Source: JAXDAY01 sp034679345
Lineage (GTDB): Bacteria > Eisenbacteria > RBG-16-71-46 > CAIMUX01 > VGJL01
DNA: 64,000 nt
Reading direction: 5' to 3'
Assembly (NCBI GenBank): GCA_034679345.1
Contig: JAXDAY010000018.1
Location: 7,364 to 71,363 of the forward strand
The notes under the pieces are model-generated. The model worked only from the letters and a program-made list of their open reading frames with translations, did not search any database and was not told the origin of the DNA. The position numbers and the translations under genes are program-made. Each line of letters opens with the position of its first letter. The stretch's first letter is position 1. Shown piece by piece: positions 16,486 to 24,681 of this stretch.

Positions 16486-17201
16486 CAGAAGCCACCTCCG
16501 CCCGCCATCGATCCGGCAACCGCGTCGACGGCGACATAGATGTAAATCGGCAGGAAGAGGAATCCCACCGCCAGGAGAACCGCGAGAACGATGCCCGCCG
16601 CGCGGAGGGCGGGCAGGACGCGGTCGTTCGCCCATCCGAGGGACTGGAACGCCGACCAGGTGCCGTGCCAGAGGTGGAGACCGAGCAGCGCCATCATGGC
16701 GACGTAGTAGGCCGCGACCGAGCCGCTCTGGAAGGCCGCGACGACCAGGGCGTACAGATCGCGCATCTCACCCCCGCCTGGGAGGGGGATCATCTCGGCG
16801 GGTCCGAACTTGAACATCCGCACGTGGATCACGATGAAGAGGAGGATCAAGGGCCCGGTCACGATCATCGTACGCGAGGAAAGGGATTTCTTGCTCGCGC
16901 CACCGGCGTTCGCCTGCTTCCTGTAGGTGACCGAACGCGCGCGACTCTTGTCGAAGAGGGCGACCCAGACAGTGAAGACGACGTGCAGCAGAATGACTGC
17001 GACGAGCCCCACCTCGAAAACGACGATCGCCCAACCGTGGAAGAGGTTCTCGAGGAAATGGGCGTAGTGGTTGAACGCGTCGCTCCCGAGCAGCAGGGTC
17101 AGGTTGCCGATCAAGTGCGCGATGACAAACGTGCAGAGAAACAGCCCCGTGATCCCCGTGATGAGCTTCTTACCGACGGAGGAACGGAGGATGGAGCGCA
17201 T
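16485..17201 (-). CDS. sdhC: Succinate dehydrogenase/fumarate reductase cytochrome b subunit
   Basis: A 238-residue membrane anchor with five predicted helices and conserved histidines in helices 1, 2, 3-4 and 5 (IAHLIGNL, YAHFLEN, LHVVFTVW, VIHVRMFKFG, GLHLWHGTWSA). This is the Wolinella-type diheme subunit that replaces separate SdhC and SdhD. ATG 17201 begins MRSILRSSVGKKLITGITG, the family's usual start. It leads the sdhCAB operon. The upstream region contains a possible minus-strand -10 (TATGAT at 17270-17265), and further out the MITE-like element at 17348-17793. Confidence 0.93.
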   Translation of the reverse strand: MRSILRSSVGKKLITGITGLFLCTFVIAHLIGNLTLLLGSDAFNHYAHFLENLFHGWAIVVFEVGLVAVILLHVVFTVWVALFDKSRARSVTYRKQANAGGASKKSLSSRTMIVTGPLILLFIVIHVRMFKFGPAEMIPLPGGGEMRDLYALVVAAFQSGSVAAYYVAMMALLGLHLWHGTWSAFQSLGWANDRVLPALRAAGIVLAVLLAVGFLFLPIYIYVAVDAVAGSMAGGGGF

Positions 17202-17347
17202 GATGAACTTGGTCCTCACTTTCCCTGGTGACGCGGGACATGGGCGCGAAAAGGGCAACGCGAGATCATACATGAGGGAGGCGTGACGGAATAGACGAAT
17301 CAAAGAAGAGTCCCTAATGCACAACATCGTGTGCGCTTCATCACGAA

Positions 17348-17370
17348 GGTTGTGGCGCGAAGATTGGAGG
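17348..17370 (+). repeat. Left terminal inverted repeat of the MITE-like element
   Basis: 23 bases starting GGTTGTGG and ending GATTGGAGG, perfectly inverted at 17771-17793. The chance of a perfect 23-base inverted pair 400 bases apart arising randomly is negligible. Confidence 0.85.
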
Positions 17371-17770
17371 AGACTGCGCCTGCCTCCTACATGCTCCCCG
17401 GCGGCGAGTCGGCAGCGGTCGGATCCGCCCATCGGTCTGGCACCATTGTGGCCACATCGGCCGGGATGGACCGAAGCGACGGTCCGTCGACATATCTTGA
17501 GCAGCCACGTCGCATCCAAGAGACGGCTCATCCTTCTCCTCTCCGCAGACGGCCCCTACGCCGGGGGGTGCGATGATCGACTCCGCCACGTCGGTCGCGC
17601 GACGGCCGAACGCCTCCACAGAGCGAAATCGATCGACTGGGCCGTCATGAGTCGCCCGAACGGCGCAGCTTTCCACGGAGGGTGTCGCCGCCCGGGCCGT
17701 GATGGTCGCGGCATTGGCGGAAATCAGGGAGCTTGGCGTTGAGCGGGCGAGAGCCTTGGGTCCTCCGGCG

Positions 17771-17793
17771 CCTCCAATCTTCGCGCCACAACC
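17771..17793 (-). repeat. Right terminal inverted repeat of the MITE-like element
   Basis: Exact reverse complement of 17348-17370, reading CCTCCAATC to CCACAACC on the plus strand. Confidence 0.85.
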
Positions 17794-17873
17794 CATTGCG
17801 AACTTTGCGGCGGCCTGTTACCGTTCCGCGGTTCCCAAAAAGCGCCGGTTCATGGGAATAAGCCCGGAGGTCG

Positions 17874-18494
17874 ATGCCCGCCATGCCCGCAAGAACACGA
17901 CGACGGTGCGCGTGGGCGCGCAGCGAACTCGCAGTCGCCTATCACGACCGCGAGTGGGGCGTTCCCGTCCACGACGATCGCCTGCTCCTCGAGTTCCTGA
18001 TCCTCGAGGGCGCGCAGGCGGGTCTCAGCTGGGAGCTGATCCTGAAGCGCCGCGATGGCTACCGTAAGGCCTTCCGTTCGTTCGATCCCCGAGCGATCGC
18101 CCGCCTCGAGCCGGCAGCCGTCGGGAGGCTCATGAACGACGAGCGAATCGTGCGCAACCGCCTGAAGATCGAGTCGGCAATCCGGAACGCCCGCGTCTTT
18201 CTCGAGATCCAACGAGAGAACGGAAGTTTCGACGCCTACCTGTGGCGATTCGTCTCCGGCCGCCCGATCCAGAACCGATGGGGCGACCTCCGCGAGCTTC
18301 CGGCGAGCACAGCGGAGGCCGAAGCGCTGAGCCGCGATCTGCGGCGGAGGGGAATGCGTTTCGTTGGGCCGACGATCTGCTATGCCTTCATGCAAGCCGT
18401 CGGCATGGTCAACGATCATACGACCGACTGTTTCCGCCACAAGGAGGTGAAGCGAATGGCGCAACGACCCGAACCGAAGGGGAGAGGCGTATGA
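17874..18494 (+). CDS. tag: DNA-3-methyladenine glycosylase I
   Basis: Excises 3-methyladenine from DNA (base-excision repair of alkylation damage). The 206-residue sequence has the Tag hallmarks: CAWA and YHDREWGVPVHDDRLLLEFLILEGAQAGLSW near the N-terminus, and the zinc ligands of the C-terminal MVNDHTTDCFRH (His, Cys) pairing with the N-terminal Cys and His. GGAGG lies 3 bases before ATG 17874 and 12 before an in-frame ATG at 17883, so the exact start is uncertain by three residues. Its last four bases overlap the ZIP transporter start (ATGA), which begins a chain of overlapping genes up to the methyltransferase. Confidence 0.94.
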   Translation: MPAMPARTRRRCAWARSELAVAYHDREWGVPVHDDRLLLEFLILEGAQAGLSWELILKRRDGYRKAFRSFDPRAIARLEPAAVGRLMNDERIVRNRLKIESAIRNARVFLEIQRENGSFDAYLWRFVSGRPIQNRWGDLRELPASTAEAEALSRDLRRRGMRFVGPTICYAFMQAVGMVNDHTTDCFRHKEVKRMAQRPEPKGRGV

Positions 18495-19255
18495 CCCTCA
18501 TCCAGATGGGGCTTCTGGCAAGCCTGCTCGCTGGCCTCGCGACGGGCGCCGGAGCCCTCCCCGCGGTGGTCTTGCCCAGGGTCTCCGAGCGGATCATGAA
18601 CCCGATGCTCGGCGGGGCTGCGGGCGTGATGCTTGCGGCGACCTCCTTCTCTCTGATCGTGCCGGGGATCGAGGCCGGCGACGCCATCTGGCCGGGTCGC
18701 GGGATCTATGTCGTGATTCTGGGGATGGCCTTCGGGGCAGTCTTCCTGGATCGCCTGGACAAGTGGCTGCCCCACGAGCACTTCGCGCTCGGGCTGGAAG
18801 GCCCGTCGAGCCACCTGAAGCGCATCTGGCTCTTCATCATCGCAATCACGATCCACAACTTCCCGGAAGGCCTTGCGGTCGGTGTCGGCTTTGGCGGGGG
18901 AGACATCGATGCCGGCACGAGCCTCGCGATTGGCATCGGCCTGCAGAACATGCCCGAGGGGCTCGCCGTGGCCCTGCCGCTGATCGGCCTGGGGTATCGT
19001 CGTTGGACCGCGGTGGGGATCGCCACCCTCACGGGGCTCGTTGAACCGGTCGGGGGGCTCTTTGGCGTGGCGGCGGTCAGCATCTTCAGCCCGGTGCTGC
19101 CCTTCGGGCTGGCCTTCGCCGCCGGCGCGATGCTCTTCGTGATCAGCGACGAGATCATTCCAGAAACGCACTCGAAGGGGCGCTCCCGCGCGGCGACCTT
19201 CGGGGTCATGATCGGATTTCTGATCATGATGGCCCTCGACAACATTTTCGGTTAG
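18491..19255 (+). CDS. ZIP-family divalent metal transporter
   Basis: A 254-residue inner-membrane protein with about eight helices. It shows the two metal-site helices of the ZIP family, HNFPEGLAVGVGF and QNMPEGLAVALPL, plus EPVGGLFG, as in ZupT/GufA proteins that import zinc and other divalent metals. A cytoplasmic loop after helix 3 (DKWLPHEHFALGLE) has the histidines often found there. The ATG overlaps the tag stop (ATGA). Why a metal importer is coupled to tag, itself a zinc protein, is not obvious; simple operon crowding is the default explanation. Confidence 0.92.
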   Translation: MTLIQMGLLASLLAGLATGAGALPAVVLPRVSERIMNPMLGGAAGVMLAATSFSLIVPGIEAGDAIWPGRGIYVVILGMAFGAVFLDRLDKWLPHEHFALGLEGPSSHLKRIWLFIIAITIHNFPEGLAVGVGFGGGDIDAGTSLAIGIGLQNMPEGLAVALPLIGLGYRRWTAVGIATLTGLVEPVGGLFGVAAVSIFSPVLPFGLAFAAGAMLFVISDEIIPETHSKGRSRAATFGVMIGFLIMMALDNIFG

Positions 19256-19265
19256 GTATGGAAGG

Positions 19266-19583
19266 ATGGAAGCGAGGGAGATCTCGATCCGTGAGTGCGA
19301 CGGCGGCAGTCTCCTACGCCTGCGGGTGAAACCCAAGGCGCAGGCCGACGCCGTGATCGGCGCGCACGGCGGGGCGCTCAAGCTGAGCGTCCGCGCCGCC
19401 CCCGAAAGGGGCAAGGCGAACGAGGCGGTCTGCGCCCTCGTCTCGAGGATCCTCGGCGTCGCGGGGGATCGGGTCACGATCTATTACGGCGAGGGCTCGC
19501 AGGACAAGACCGTGCGGGTCGAGGGCCTCGATCCGCTCGAGTGCCGGCGAAGGCTCGCCGCGACCCCCGCGGGAGAGAAGTGA
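19266..19583 (+). CDS. DUF167 (YggU/UPF0235) family protein
   Basis: A 105-residue protein with the family's core: LRLRVKPKAQADAVIG, LKLSVRAAPERGKANEAVCALVSRILGV and the basic/Gly-rich VTIYYGEGSQDKTVRV. The family is universal but of unknown function; the fold is a small alpha-beta domain. The stop overlaps the next start by four bases (GTGA). It lies 10 bases after the ZIP gene. Confidence 0.92.
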   Translation: MEAREISIRECDGGSLLRLRVKPKAQADAVIGAHGGALKLSVRAAPERGKANEAVCALVSRILGVAGDRVTIYYGEGSQDKTVRVEGLDPLECRRRLAATPAGEK

Positions 19584-20692
19584 TCAAGTATATCGGATCG
19601 AAGCGGCTCCTCGTCCCGGCGATCCGGGCGGCGGCGCGGGAGCTGCCGGAGATCCGGACGGCGGTCGATCTCTTTTGCGGGACGACCCGGGTGGCTCGCG
19701 GGCTCAAGGAGTCCGGAATCCTCGTCCACGCGAACGACACGGCGAGCTACAGCGAGGTCCTCTCCCGCTGCTACATCGAGACCGACGCGCGGCGCTGCGA
19801 TCGCGCCTCTCTCGAGAAGGCAATCGATTGGCTCCAGCATCTCCCGCCGAAGCCCGGCTACTTCACCGAGACCTTCTGCGTGCGCTCACGCTATATCCAT
19901 CCCAAGAACGGGGCGCGGATCGACGCGATCCGTGAGTCGATCGCCCGGGTGCGCGCGGACCGGTCGACCGAGGCGATCCTTCTGACAAGCCTCCTGGAGG
20001 CGGCCGACCGGGTCGACTCGACAACGGGTCTTCAGATGGCCTATCTCAAGGAGTGGGCGCCGCGGGCTCACGAGGATCTAGAGCTGCGTCTGCCGGAGCT
20101 TCTGCCCGGCGGCGGATCGGCGAGCCGCGAGGATGCGAACGCCCTGGCGCGCCGGCTGGATCCCGTCGACCTGGCCTATGTCGATCCGCCGTACAACCAG
20201 CATTCCTTCTTCGCGAACTACCATGTCTGGGAGTCGCTCATCCGGGACGACCGGCCCGAGGTCTACGGGATCGCCTGCAAGCGGGTCGATTGCCGCGAGC
20301 GTCGAAGCGCGTTCAACTCGCGGAAGACCTTCCGCGACGCCCTCGAGTCGCTCCTGGCGACGATCCGCAGCCGGTATCTCATCCTCTCGTGCAGCAGCGA
20401 GGGTTTCCTCGATCCGGCCGATGCGCCCGCGCTCCTCGAACGGTGGGGGGGCGTCGAGGGGATCGAGATCGACTTCAAGCGCTACGTCGGCGCCCAGATC
20501 GGGATCCACAACCCACGCGGGGAGAAGGTGGGACAGGTTTCCCACCTCCGCAACCGGGAGCACCTCTTCATCGCCGGGGGCGATCGGGAAGCGCTTCGGC
20601 GCGCGGCGGGCGCGGCGCATCGTGCCCTGGATTCGGCAAGCGCCGTTCCGGTCCGGGAGAGCAAGGCGAGGGGGCGCAGAGCTTTCGCTTGA
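19580..20692 (+). CDS. Orphan D12-class N6-adenine DNA methyltransferase
   Basis: A 370-residue DNA methyltransferase of the D12 (Dam/DpnM) type: the VIKYIGSKRLLVPAI start, SAM motif I DLFCGTTRVA (residues 30-39) and catalytic motif IV DPPYN (D202-N206). The motif order I then IV fits the alpha group. The GTG start overlaps the preceding gene (GTGA). No restriction endonuclease gene is next to it, so it is an orphan methylase within a housekeeping run. Its stop codon lies inside the -35 hexamer of the dinB promoter. The recognition sequence cannot be read from the protein. A role in strand discrimination, replication timing or phage defence is possible. Confidence 0.88.
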   Translation: MIKYIGSKRLLVPAIRAAARELPEIRTAVDLFCGTTRVARGLKESGILVHANDTASYSEVLSRCYIETDARRCDRASLEKAIDWLQHLPPKPGYFTETFCVRSRYIHPKNGARIDAIRESIARVRADRSTEAILLTSLLEAADRVDSTTGLQMAYLKEWAPRAHEDLELRLPELLPGGGSASREDANALARRLDPVDLAYVDPPYNQHSFFANYHVWESLIRDDRPEVYGIACKRVDCRERRSAFNSRKTFRDALESLLATIRSRYLILSCSSEGFLDPADAPALLERWGGVEGIEIDFKRYVGAQIGIHNPRGEKVGQVSHLRNREHLFIAGGDREALRRAAGAAHRALDSASAVPVRESKARGRRAFA

Positions 20693-20716
20693 CAGCGAAC
20701 AAACGTTCGGTATTCT
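20689..20716 (+). promoter_or_regulatory. SOS promoter of dinB with LexA box CGAACAAACGTTCG
   Basis: TTGACA at 20689-20694 (consensus -35, containing the methyltransferase stop), the LexA box at 20696-20709, and TATTCT at 20711-20716 as -10, with a 16-base spacer. The box fits CGAACRNRYGTTCG throughout. Position and sequence closely copy the lexA promoter at 4996-5025. Confidence 0.85.
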
Positions 20717-20743
20717 GGGATCGGACAGCCCGAGGAGGTTTCG

Positions 20744-22000
20744 ATGGTCCGACCCAAGCAGCCGAGTCCGTCGCCGCCCGCGCCATGGGACCCCGAACCG
20801 GCGATCCTGCACCTCGACATCGACGCCTTCTTCGCGTCGATCGAGCAGCTCCGCGACCCGCGCCTGCGCGGCCGGCCGGTGATCGTCGGCGCCGGAGTGA
20901 TCGCCTCCTGCTCCTATGAGGCGCGGCGCTATGGATGCAAGGCGGGGATGCCGCTCTCCGAGGCGCGGCGCATCTGCCCCGGCGCGGTCTTCCTGGACGG
21001 GCACGCGCAGATCTACCGCTGTTTCGCCGAGAAGATCTTCGATCTCGCGGCGCGCTTCGCGCCCGACATGGAAACCTACCTGGATGAAGCCTATCTCGAT
21101 CTGAGCGGAACCGAACGGATCCACGGCTCCTACGAGGATGCGGGACGACGGCTTCGCGAGGAGATCCGCAAGGCGACGGGGCTCGCCGTCTCGGTCGGGA
21201 TCGGGACGAACCGGATGATCGCCAAGATGGTGACGAAGACCGTCAAGCCCGACGGCCTCGGGCTCCTGTGGCCGGGCGGCGAGGAGGCGTTCGTGCGATC
21301 GCGGCCGTTGGAGGATCTGCCGGGCGTGGGGCACGCGGTCGGACCGGCGCTGCGGGATCTCAACGTCCGCACCGTGGCCGAGCTGCGCGAGCTGCCCGAG
21401 CGCGCCCTGCAGGGCCTCTTCGGCCGCGCGCTCGGCCACGCGCTCTGGGAACGCGCGTGGGGGCGCGACACGCGAGTCGTCTGCGCGCGGGAGATCCCAG
21501 GCTCGATCCGGCGGGAGACATCGTTCCATCAGCCGACGATCGACCGCAAGGAGCTCGCCGCCATGCTCCACTACCTCGCCAGCCGCGCCGGCAGGGAGAT
21601 GCGCCGCCTCGGGCTCGCCTGCCGCACGGTGGGCGTGCACCTGCGCTACAGCGACGGCGAGTCGTGCCGCCGCTCCTCTTCCTTCCCGTGCCCGACGGGG
21701 GTCGACGCGCAGATCTATGCCCGCGCGCAGGTGCTCTTCGCGGGGCTCTTCACGCGGCGCATCGCCGTCCACAACCTGGGCGTGGAGATCTCGGGCTTCG
21801 GTCCGGCGCGAGGTCAGCAGCTGGACCTGCTCGTCGACGATGGCGGCATGCGGCAGGCCGATCTCGAGGCGGGGCTCGACCGCGTCCGGGAACGCTTCGG
21901 GTTCGCTGTGATCCTGGGCGGACCGAGCCTCGATCTCTATGAGCGGTTGCCGCGCGACGCGCACGGCTACCGGCTGAGGACGCCGAGTCTCACGAAGTGA
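20744..22000 (+). CDS. dinB: DNA polymerase IV (Y-family, translesion)
   Basis: A 418-residue error-prone DNA polymerase for lesion bypass. Catalytic acidic residues are intact: D25 (LDIDAFFAS) and D114-E115 (YLDEAYLDL). The steric/fingers region CSYEARRYGCKAGMPL, the helix-hairpin-helix DLPGVGHAVGPAL and the C-terminal little-finger domain follow. A 20-residue Pro-rich N-terminal extension precedes the usual start. Intact catalytic residues argue for a real polymerase, not the inactive ImuB type. GAGGAGG precedes the ATG, and a LexA-box promoter lies 30 bases upstream, so it belongs to the SOS regulon with lexA and dnaE2 in this window. Confidence 0.95.
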   Translation: MVRPKQPSPSPPAPWDPEPAILHLDIDAFFASIEQLRDPRLRGRPVIVGAGVIASCSYEARRYGCKAGMPLSEARRICPGAVFLDGHAQIYRCFAEKIFDLAARFAPDMETYLDEAYLDLSGTERIHGSYEDAGRRLREEIRKATGLAVSVGIGTNRMIAKMVTKTVKPDGLGLLWPGGEEAFVRSRPLEDLPGVGHAVGPALRDLNVRTVAELRELPERALQGLFGRALGHALWERAWGRDTRVVCAREIPGSIRRETSFHQPTIDRKELAAMLHYLASRAGREMRRLGLACRTVGVHLRYSDGESCRRSSSFPCPTGVDAQIYARAQVLFAGLFTRRIAVHNLGVEISGFGPARGQQLDLLVDDGGMRQADLEAGLDRVRERFGFAVILGGPSLDLYERLPRDAHGYRLRTPSLTK

Positions 22001-22017
22001 CAGCGGGCGGGCCGGGG

Positions 22018-22041
22018 GGGAGTCAGCGCAGCCCGACTCCC
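22018..22041 (+). terminator. Hairpin after dinB
   Basis: GGGAGTC (22018-22024) pairs with GACTCCC (22035-22041) around a 10-base loop, in the 48-base gap between the convergent dinB and ABC ATPase genes. It is followed by TTCATCGTC, a weak T-run. Terminator by position and shape only. Confidence 0.45.
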
Positions 22042-22048
22042 TTCATCG

Positions 22049-23041
22049 TCAATCCGCGAGCCGACGTCCGGATGAATCGAAGCGATGGATCCGATCCGGA
22101 GGGATGCGGATCGCGACGGAGGCCTCGATGTGGGTTTGCGCCGGCACGAGGATGCGCAGGTCGAAGGAGTCGCATCGCAGATGCACGAGATGGTGGGAAC
22201 CGAGAGGCTCGCGCGCCGCCGCCCGCATGCGCAGGGGCGCGCTTTCCTCGATTGATAGATCCTCCGGTCGGATCCCGACCCACGCGGCGGAATCCCCGAG
22301 GGCCGCGCCCTCGATCAGGTTCATCCGGGGACTTCCGACGAACCCCGCCACGAAGAGGGTGGATGGGACGCGATAGATCGCGTCAGGGGATCCGACCTGC
22401 TCGATGCGGCCCGCGCTCATGACCGCCACTCGATCCGAAAGCGTCATCGCCTCGATCTGATCGTGCGTGACATAGACGACCGAGGTGCCGACCTGACGGA
22501 AGATCTCGCGCAGCTCCCCTCGCGCCAGATCGCGTAGCTGCGCATCGAGGTTCGAGAGAGGCTCGTCGAGCAGGAAGAGGCTCGGCGAGCGGACCAGGGC
22601 GCGCGCGAGGGCGACGCGTTGGCGCTCGCCGCCGGAGAGCTCGCGCGGCCAGCGATCGAGGAGCCGCGCGAGTCCGAAGCGCTCGGCCACCCTCGCGATC
22701 TGTCTCTCGCGCTCGGCCCCGGCCACGCCGCGGAGGCGCAGCGGCACGGAGATGTTCTCGCGCACCCTCATGTGGGGGTAGAGGGCGTAGCTCTGGAAGA
22801 CCATTGCGACGTCGCGGTCCTTGGGGTCGAGGGTGGTGACCGCGCGTCCGCCGATGCGGATCTCCCCGCGGTCGCACCGCTCCAAGCCGGCGATCAAGCG
22901 CAGGAGGGTCGATTTCCCGCACCCGGAAGGGCCCAGGATCGTCACGATCTCGCCATCCTCGACGCGAAGGTCGATCCCGTCGACGGCCGGCGTGCGGCCG
23001 TCGAAGCTCTTCGCGACACCGATCAGCTCCAGCGTGGCCAT
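22049..23041 (-). CDS. ABC sugar importer ATP-binding protein (MalK/UgpC type)
   Basis: A 330-residue ATPase for the permeases encoded just upstream. Walker A GPSGCGKST, Q-loop VFQSYALYPHM, signature LSGGERQR, Walker B LFLLDEPLSNLDAQLR and the switch histidine VTHDQ are intact, followed by a C-terminal TOBE-type regulatory domain (about residues 240-330: VGIRPEDLSIEES). The VFQSYALYPHM and PLSNLDAQLR forms are characteristic of the MalK/UgpC subgroup that energises disaccharide import. It is the last gene of the glgB-importer operon. The C-terminal domain is shorter than in E. coli MalK. Confidence 0.93.
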   Translation of the reverse strand: MATLELIGVAKSFDGRTPAVDGIDLRVEDGEIVTILGPSGCGKSTLLRLIAGLERCDRGEIRIGGRAVTTLDPKDRDVAMVFQSYALYPHMRVRENISVPLRLRGVAGAERERQIARVAERFGLARLLDRWPRELSGGERQRVALARALVRSPSLFLLDEPLSNLDAQLRDLARGELREIFRQVGTSVVYVTHDQIEAMTLSDRVAVMSAGRIEQVGSPDAIYRVPSTLFVAGFVGSPRMNLIEGAALGDSAAWVGIRPEDLSIEESAPLRMRAAAREPLGSHHLVHLRCDSFDLRILVPAQTHIEASVAIRIPPDRIHRFDSSGRRLAD

Positions 23042-23053
23042 CGCTATCCCTCG

Positions 23054-23875
23054 CTATCCTTTCACGGCCCCTGCCGTCAGCCCCGAGAGGATCCAGCGCT
23101 GCAGGGCGAGGACCGCGGCGACCACCGGGAGGGTCGTCAGGACGACGGCCGCCGAGATCTGGCCCCAGGGAATCTCATAGACCGTCGCGCCCGAGAGCAT
23201 CGAGATCCCCACGGGGACGGTGCGCAGCGCATCTCGCTGGATCAAGGTCAGGGCGATCACGAACTCGTTCCAGGAGAAGATGAAGACGAGAATCCCCGTC
23301 GCGGCGAGGGCAGGGGCCGCAAGGGGGAGGACGACCCGGGCGAGCAAGCCCGAGGGCGTGAATCCGTCGATCCGCGCCGCCTCCTCGATCTCGACCGGCA
23401 GCTCCCGGAAGAACGCCGTCAGCGTCCAGATCGCGAAGGGGAGGTTCAGCGCCGCGTGGACCAGGATCAAGCCCAGATGGGAGTTCGTGAGTCCGAGTGC
23501 GCGGACCGCGGTGAACAGGGGGACGAGCAAGACCGCCGGCGGAAAGAGGGCGAAGAGGAGGAATCCGCGTTCGAGTCCGACCGCCCGGCCCCGACGCATC
23601 CGCGCCAGCCGGTGCGCCGCCGGCGCGGCGAGCAGAAGCACGAGCAGCGTCGATCCTGCGGCCACGACAAGGCTGTTCAGCAGGTAGAGGCCGAAGGGGC
23701 GCCGCTCGAAGATCTCCGTGTAGCTCTCGATGGACAGGGCGCGCGGCAGATAGCTTGGGGGGGCTCGAAAGACCTCATGCGCCGGTTTCAGGGAGGTCAG
23801 GACCGACCAGAGGAAGGGCCCCGCGCTCCAAGCGACAATCAGGAGGATCAGGAGGATGAACGGCGCGCGTCTCAT
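23054..23875 (-). CDS. ABC sugar importer permease (MalG type)
   Basis: A 273-residue inner-membrane permease with six predicted helices and the EAA coupling motif EEAARIDGFTPSGLLARVVLPLAAPAL, which docks on the ATPase. The start MRRAPFILLILLIVAWSAGPFLWSVLTSLKP is typical of MalG-type subunits. ATG 23875 overlaps the stop of the first permease gene by four bases. Twelve bases separate it from the ATPase gene. Confidence 0.93.
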   Translation of the reverse strand: MRRAPFILLILLIVAWSAGPFLWSVLTSLKPAHEVFRAPPSYLPRALSIESYTEIFERRPFGLYLLNSLVVAAGSTLLVLLLAAPAAHRLARMRRGRAVGLERGFLLFALFPPAVLLVPLFTAVRALGLTNSHLGLILVHAALNLPFAIWTLTAFFRELPVEIEEAARIDGFTPSGLLARVVLPLAAPALAATGILVFIFSWNEFVIALTLIQRDALRTVPVGISMLSGATVYEIPWGQISAAVVLTTLPVVAAVLALQRWILSGLTAGAVKG

Positions 23876-24681
23876 GCGGGCGCTCGTCCCCTGATCAGCC
23901 GGCCCATCGCCACGGAGATCGCGAACATCGCCACGGCGGTCGCCAGGGTGATGGCCGTCGCGTACCCCCGGTCGCCAAACAGGAAGTACTGCTCGTAAAC
24001 GTAGACGGCGAGCGTCTTCGTCGCGTTCGCCGGCCCGCCGCCGGTCAGGACCCATACGAGATCGAAGATCCCGATCGCGTGAATCAGTCGAAAGGTGACG
24101 GCAACGGCGAGCGCCGGCCGCAAGAGCGGGAGGGTCACCATGAAGAACCGTCGCGCAGGGCCCCCGCCGTCGATCGCCATGGCCTCGTCGAGATCGCGCG
24201 GAATCGTCTGGAGGGCGGCGAGGCTCAGGATCGCGACGAAGGGCGTTGTCTTCCAGACGTCGGCGACGATAAGGCTCGCGAATGCCGTCGCGGGCAGTCC
24301 GAGCCAGGGGATCGGCTGGGATGCCAAGCCCAGCCGCATCGGCAGATCGCTTGCGATCCCGAAGGTGTCGCTGAAGATCCAGCGCCAGGACATCGCCATC
24401 ACGGCGCTCGGAAGCGCCCATGGGAGGATCGCTGTCGCACGGACGCCGCCGCGCAGGCGGAATCGCCGATGCAGGAGAAGGGCGATCGGCACGCCGAGCA
24501 GGAGCTCGAGGGCGACGCTCACGCCGGAGAAGAGAAGGGTGTTTGCGGCGATGCGACGGAGGTTCAAGTCCTCGCCCAGACGCGCGAGCGAGGAGACTCC
24601 TGATGGCACCGCCGCCGCCAGGGGAAGCGCGATGATCCCGATGAGCAGCAGAGCGGCGGGCAGGAGGGCTCGGTCCTTCAA
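23872..24681 (-). CDS. ABC sugar importer permease (MalF type)
   Basis: A 269-residue permease with about six helices and an EAA motif, DLDEAMAIDGGGPARRFFMVTLPLLRPAL. It is compact and lacks the large periplasmic loop of E. coli MalF, like the UgpA/LacF group. No ATG is available near the conserved start; a TTG at 24681 overlapping the substrate-binding protein's stop (TTGA) gives LKDRALLPAALLLIG and is the best choice. The frame extends far upstream through the binding-protein gene, but that part is antisense-style filler. Confidence 0.88.
   Translation of the reverse strand: MKDRALLPAALLLIGIIALPLAAAVPSGVSSLARLGEDLNLRRIAANTLLFSGVSVALELLLGVPIALLLHRRFRLRGGVRATAILPWALPSAVMAMSWRWIFSDTFGIASDLPMRLGLASQPIPWLGLPATAFASLIVADVWKTTPFVAILSLAALQTIPRDLDEAMAIDGGGPARRFFMVTLPLLRPALAVAVTFRLIHAIGIFDLVWVLTGGGPANATKTLAVYVYEQYFLFGDRGYATAITLATAVAMFAISVAMGRLIRGRAPA

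Larger units (their letters stand above)
17348..17793. mobile_element. MITE-like element, 446 bp with 23 bp perfect terminal inverted repeats
   Basis: The left end (from GGTTGTGGCGCGAAGATTGG) and the right end are exact reverse complements over 23 bases, 17348-17370 and 17771-17793. The nine bases directly outside each end are CATCACGAA and CATTGCGAA, matching at 7 of 9, as an aged 9-bp target duplication would. There is no transposase frame inside, so it fits a non-autonomous transposon. The family is unknown; no second copy was found in this window. It sits in the promoter region between sdhC and tag and could influence either. Confidence 0.6.
17202..17873. other. Intergenic region between divergent sdhC and tag
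   Basis: A 672-base gap with no convincing gene. It holds the sdhCAB promoter region at its left end, the MITE-like element in the middle, and a short tag leader at the right. Small open frames exist on both strands, but they read through the element's inverted ends (giving the same LWREDWRR peptide from both strands) and lack ribosome sites, so they are not called. Confidence 0.7.

Noticed and set aside
17317..17796. Small frames on both strands in the sdhC-tag gap.
   Set aside because: They owe their common peptide to the inverted ends of the MITE-like element and have no ribosome site or family match.
20078..21964. A 628-codon minus-strand frame over the methyltransferase and dinB.
   Set aside because: Antisense shadow of two confidently identified genes; no domains seen.
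19580..22000. A possible restriction-modification locus around the adenine methyltransferase.
   Set aside because: Neighbours are DUF167, dinB and transport genes; no endonuclease or HNH domain was seen.
23240..23265. A near-palindrome CGAACTCGTTC resembling a LexA box.
   Set aside because: Two bases separate the half-sites instead of four, and it lies inside the permease gene.
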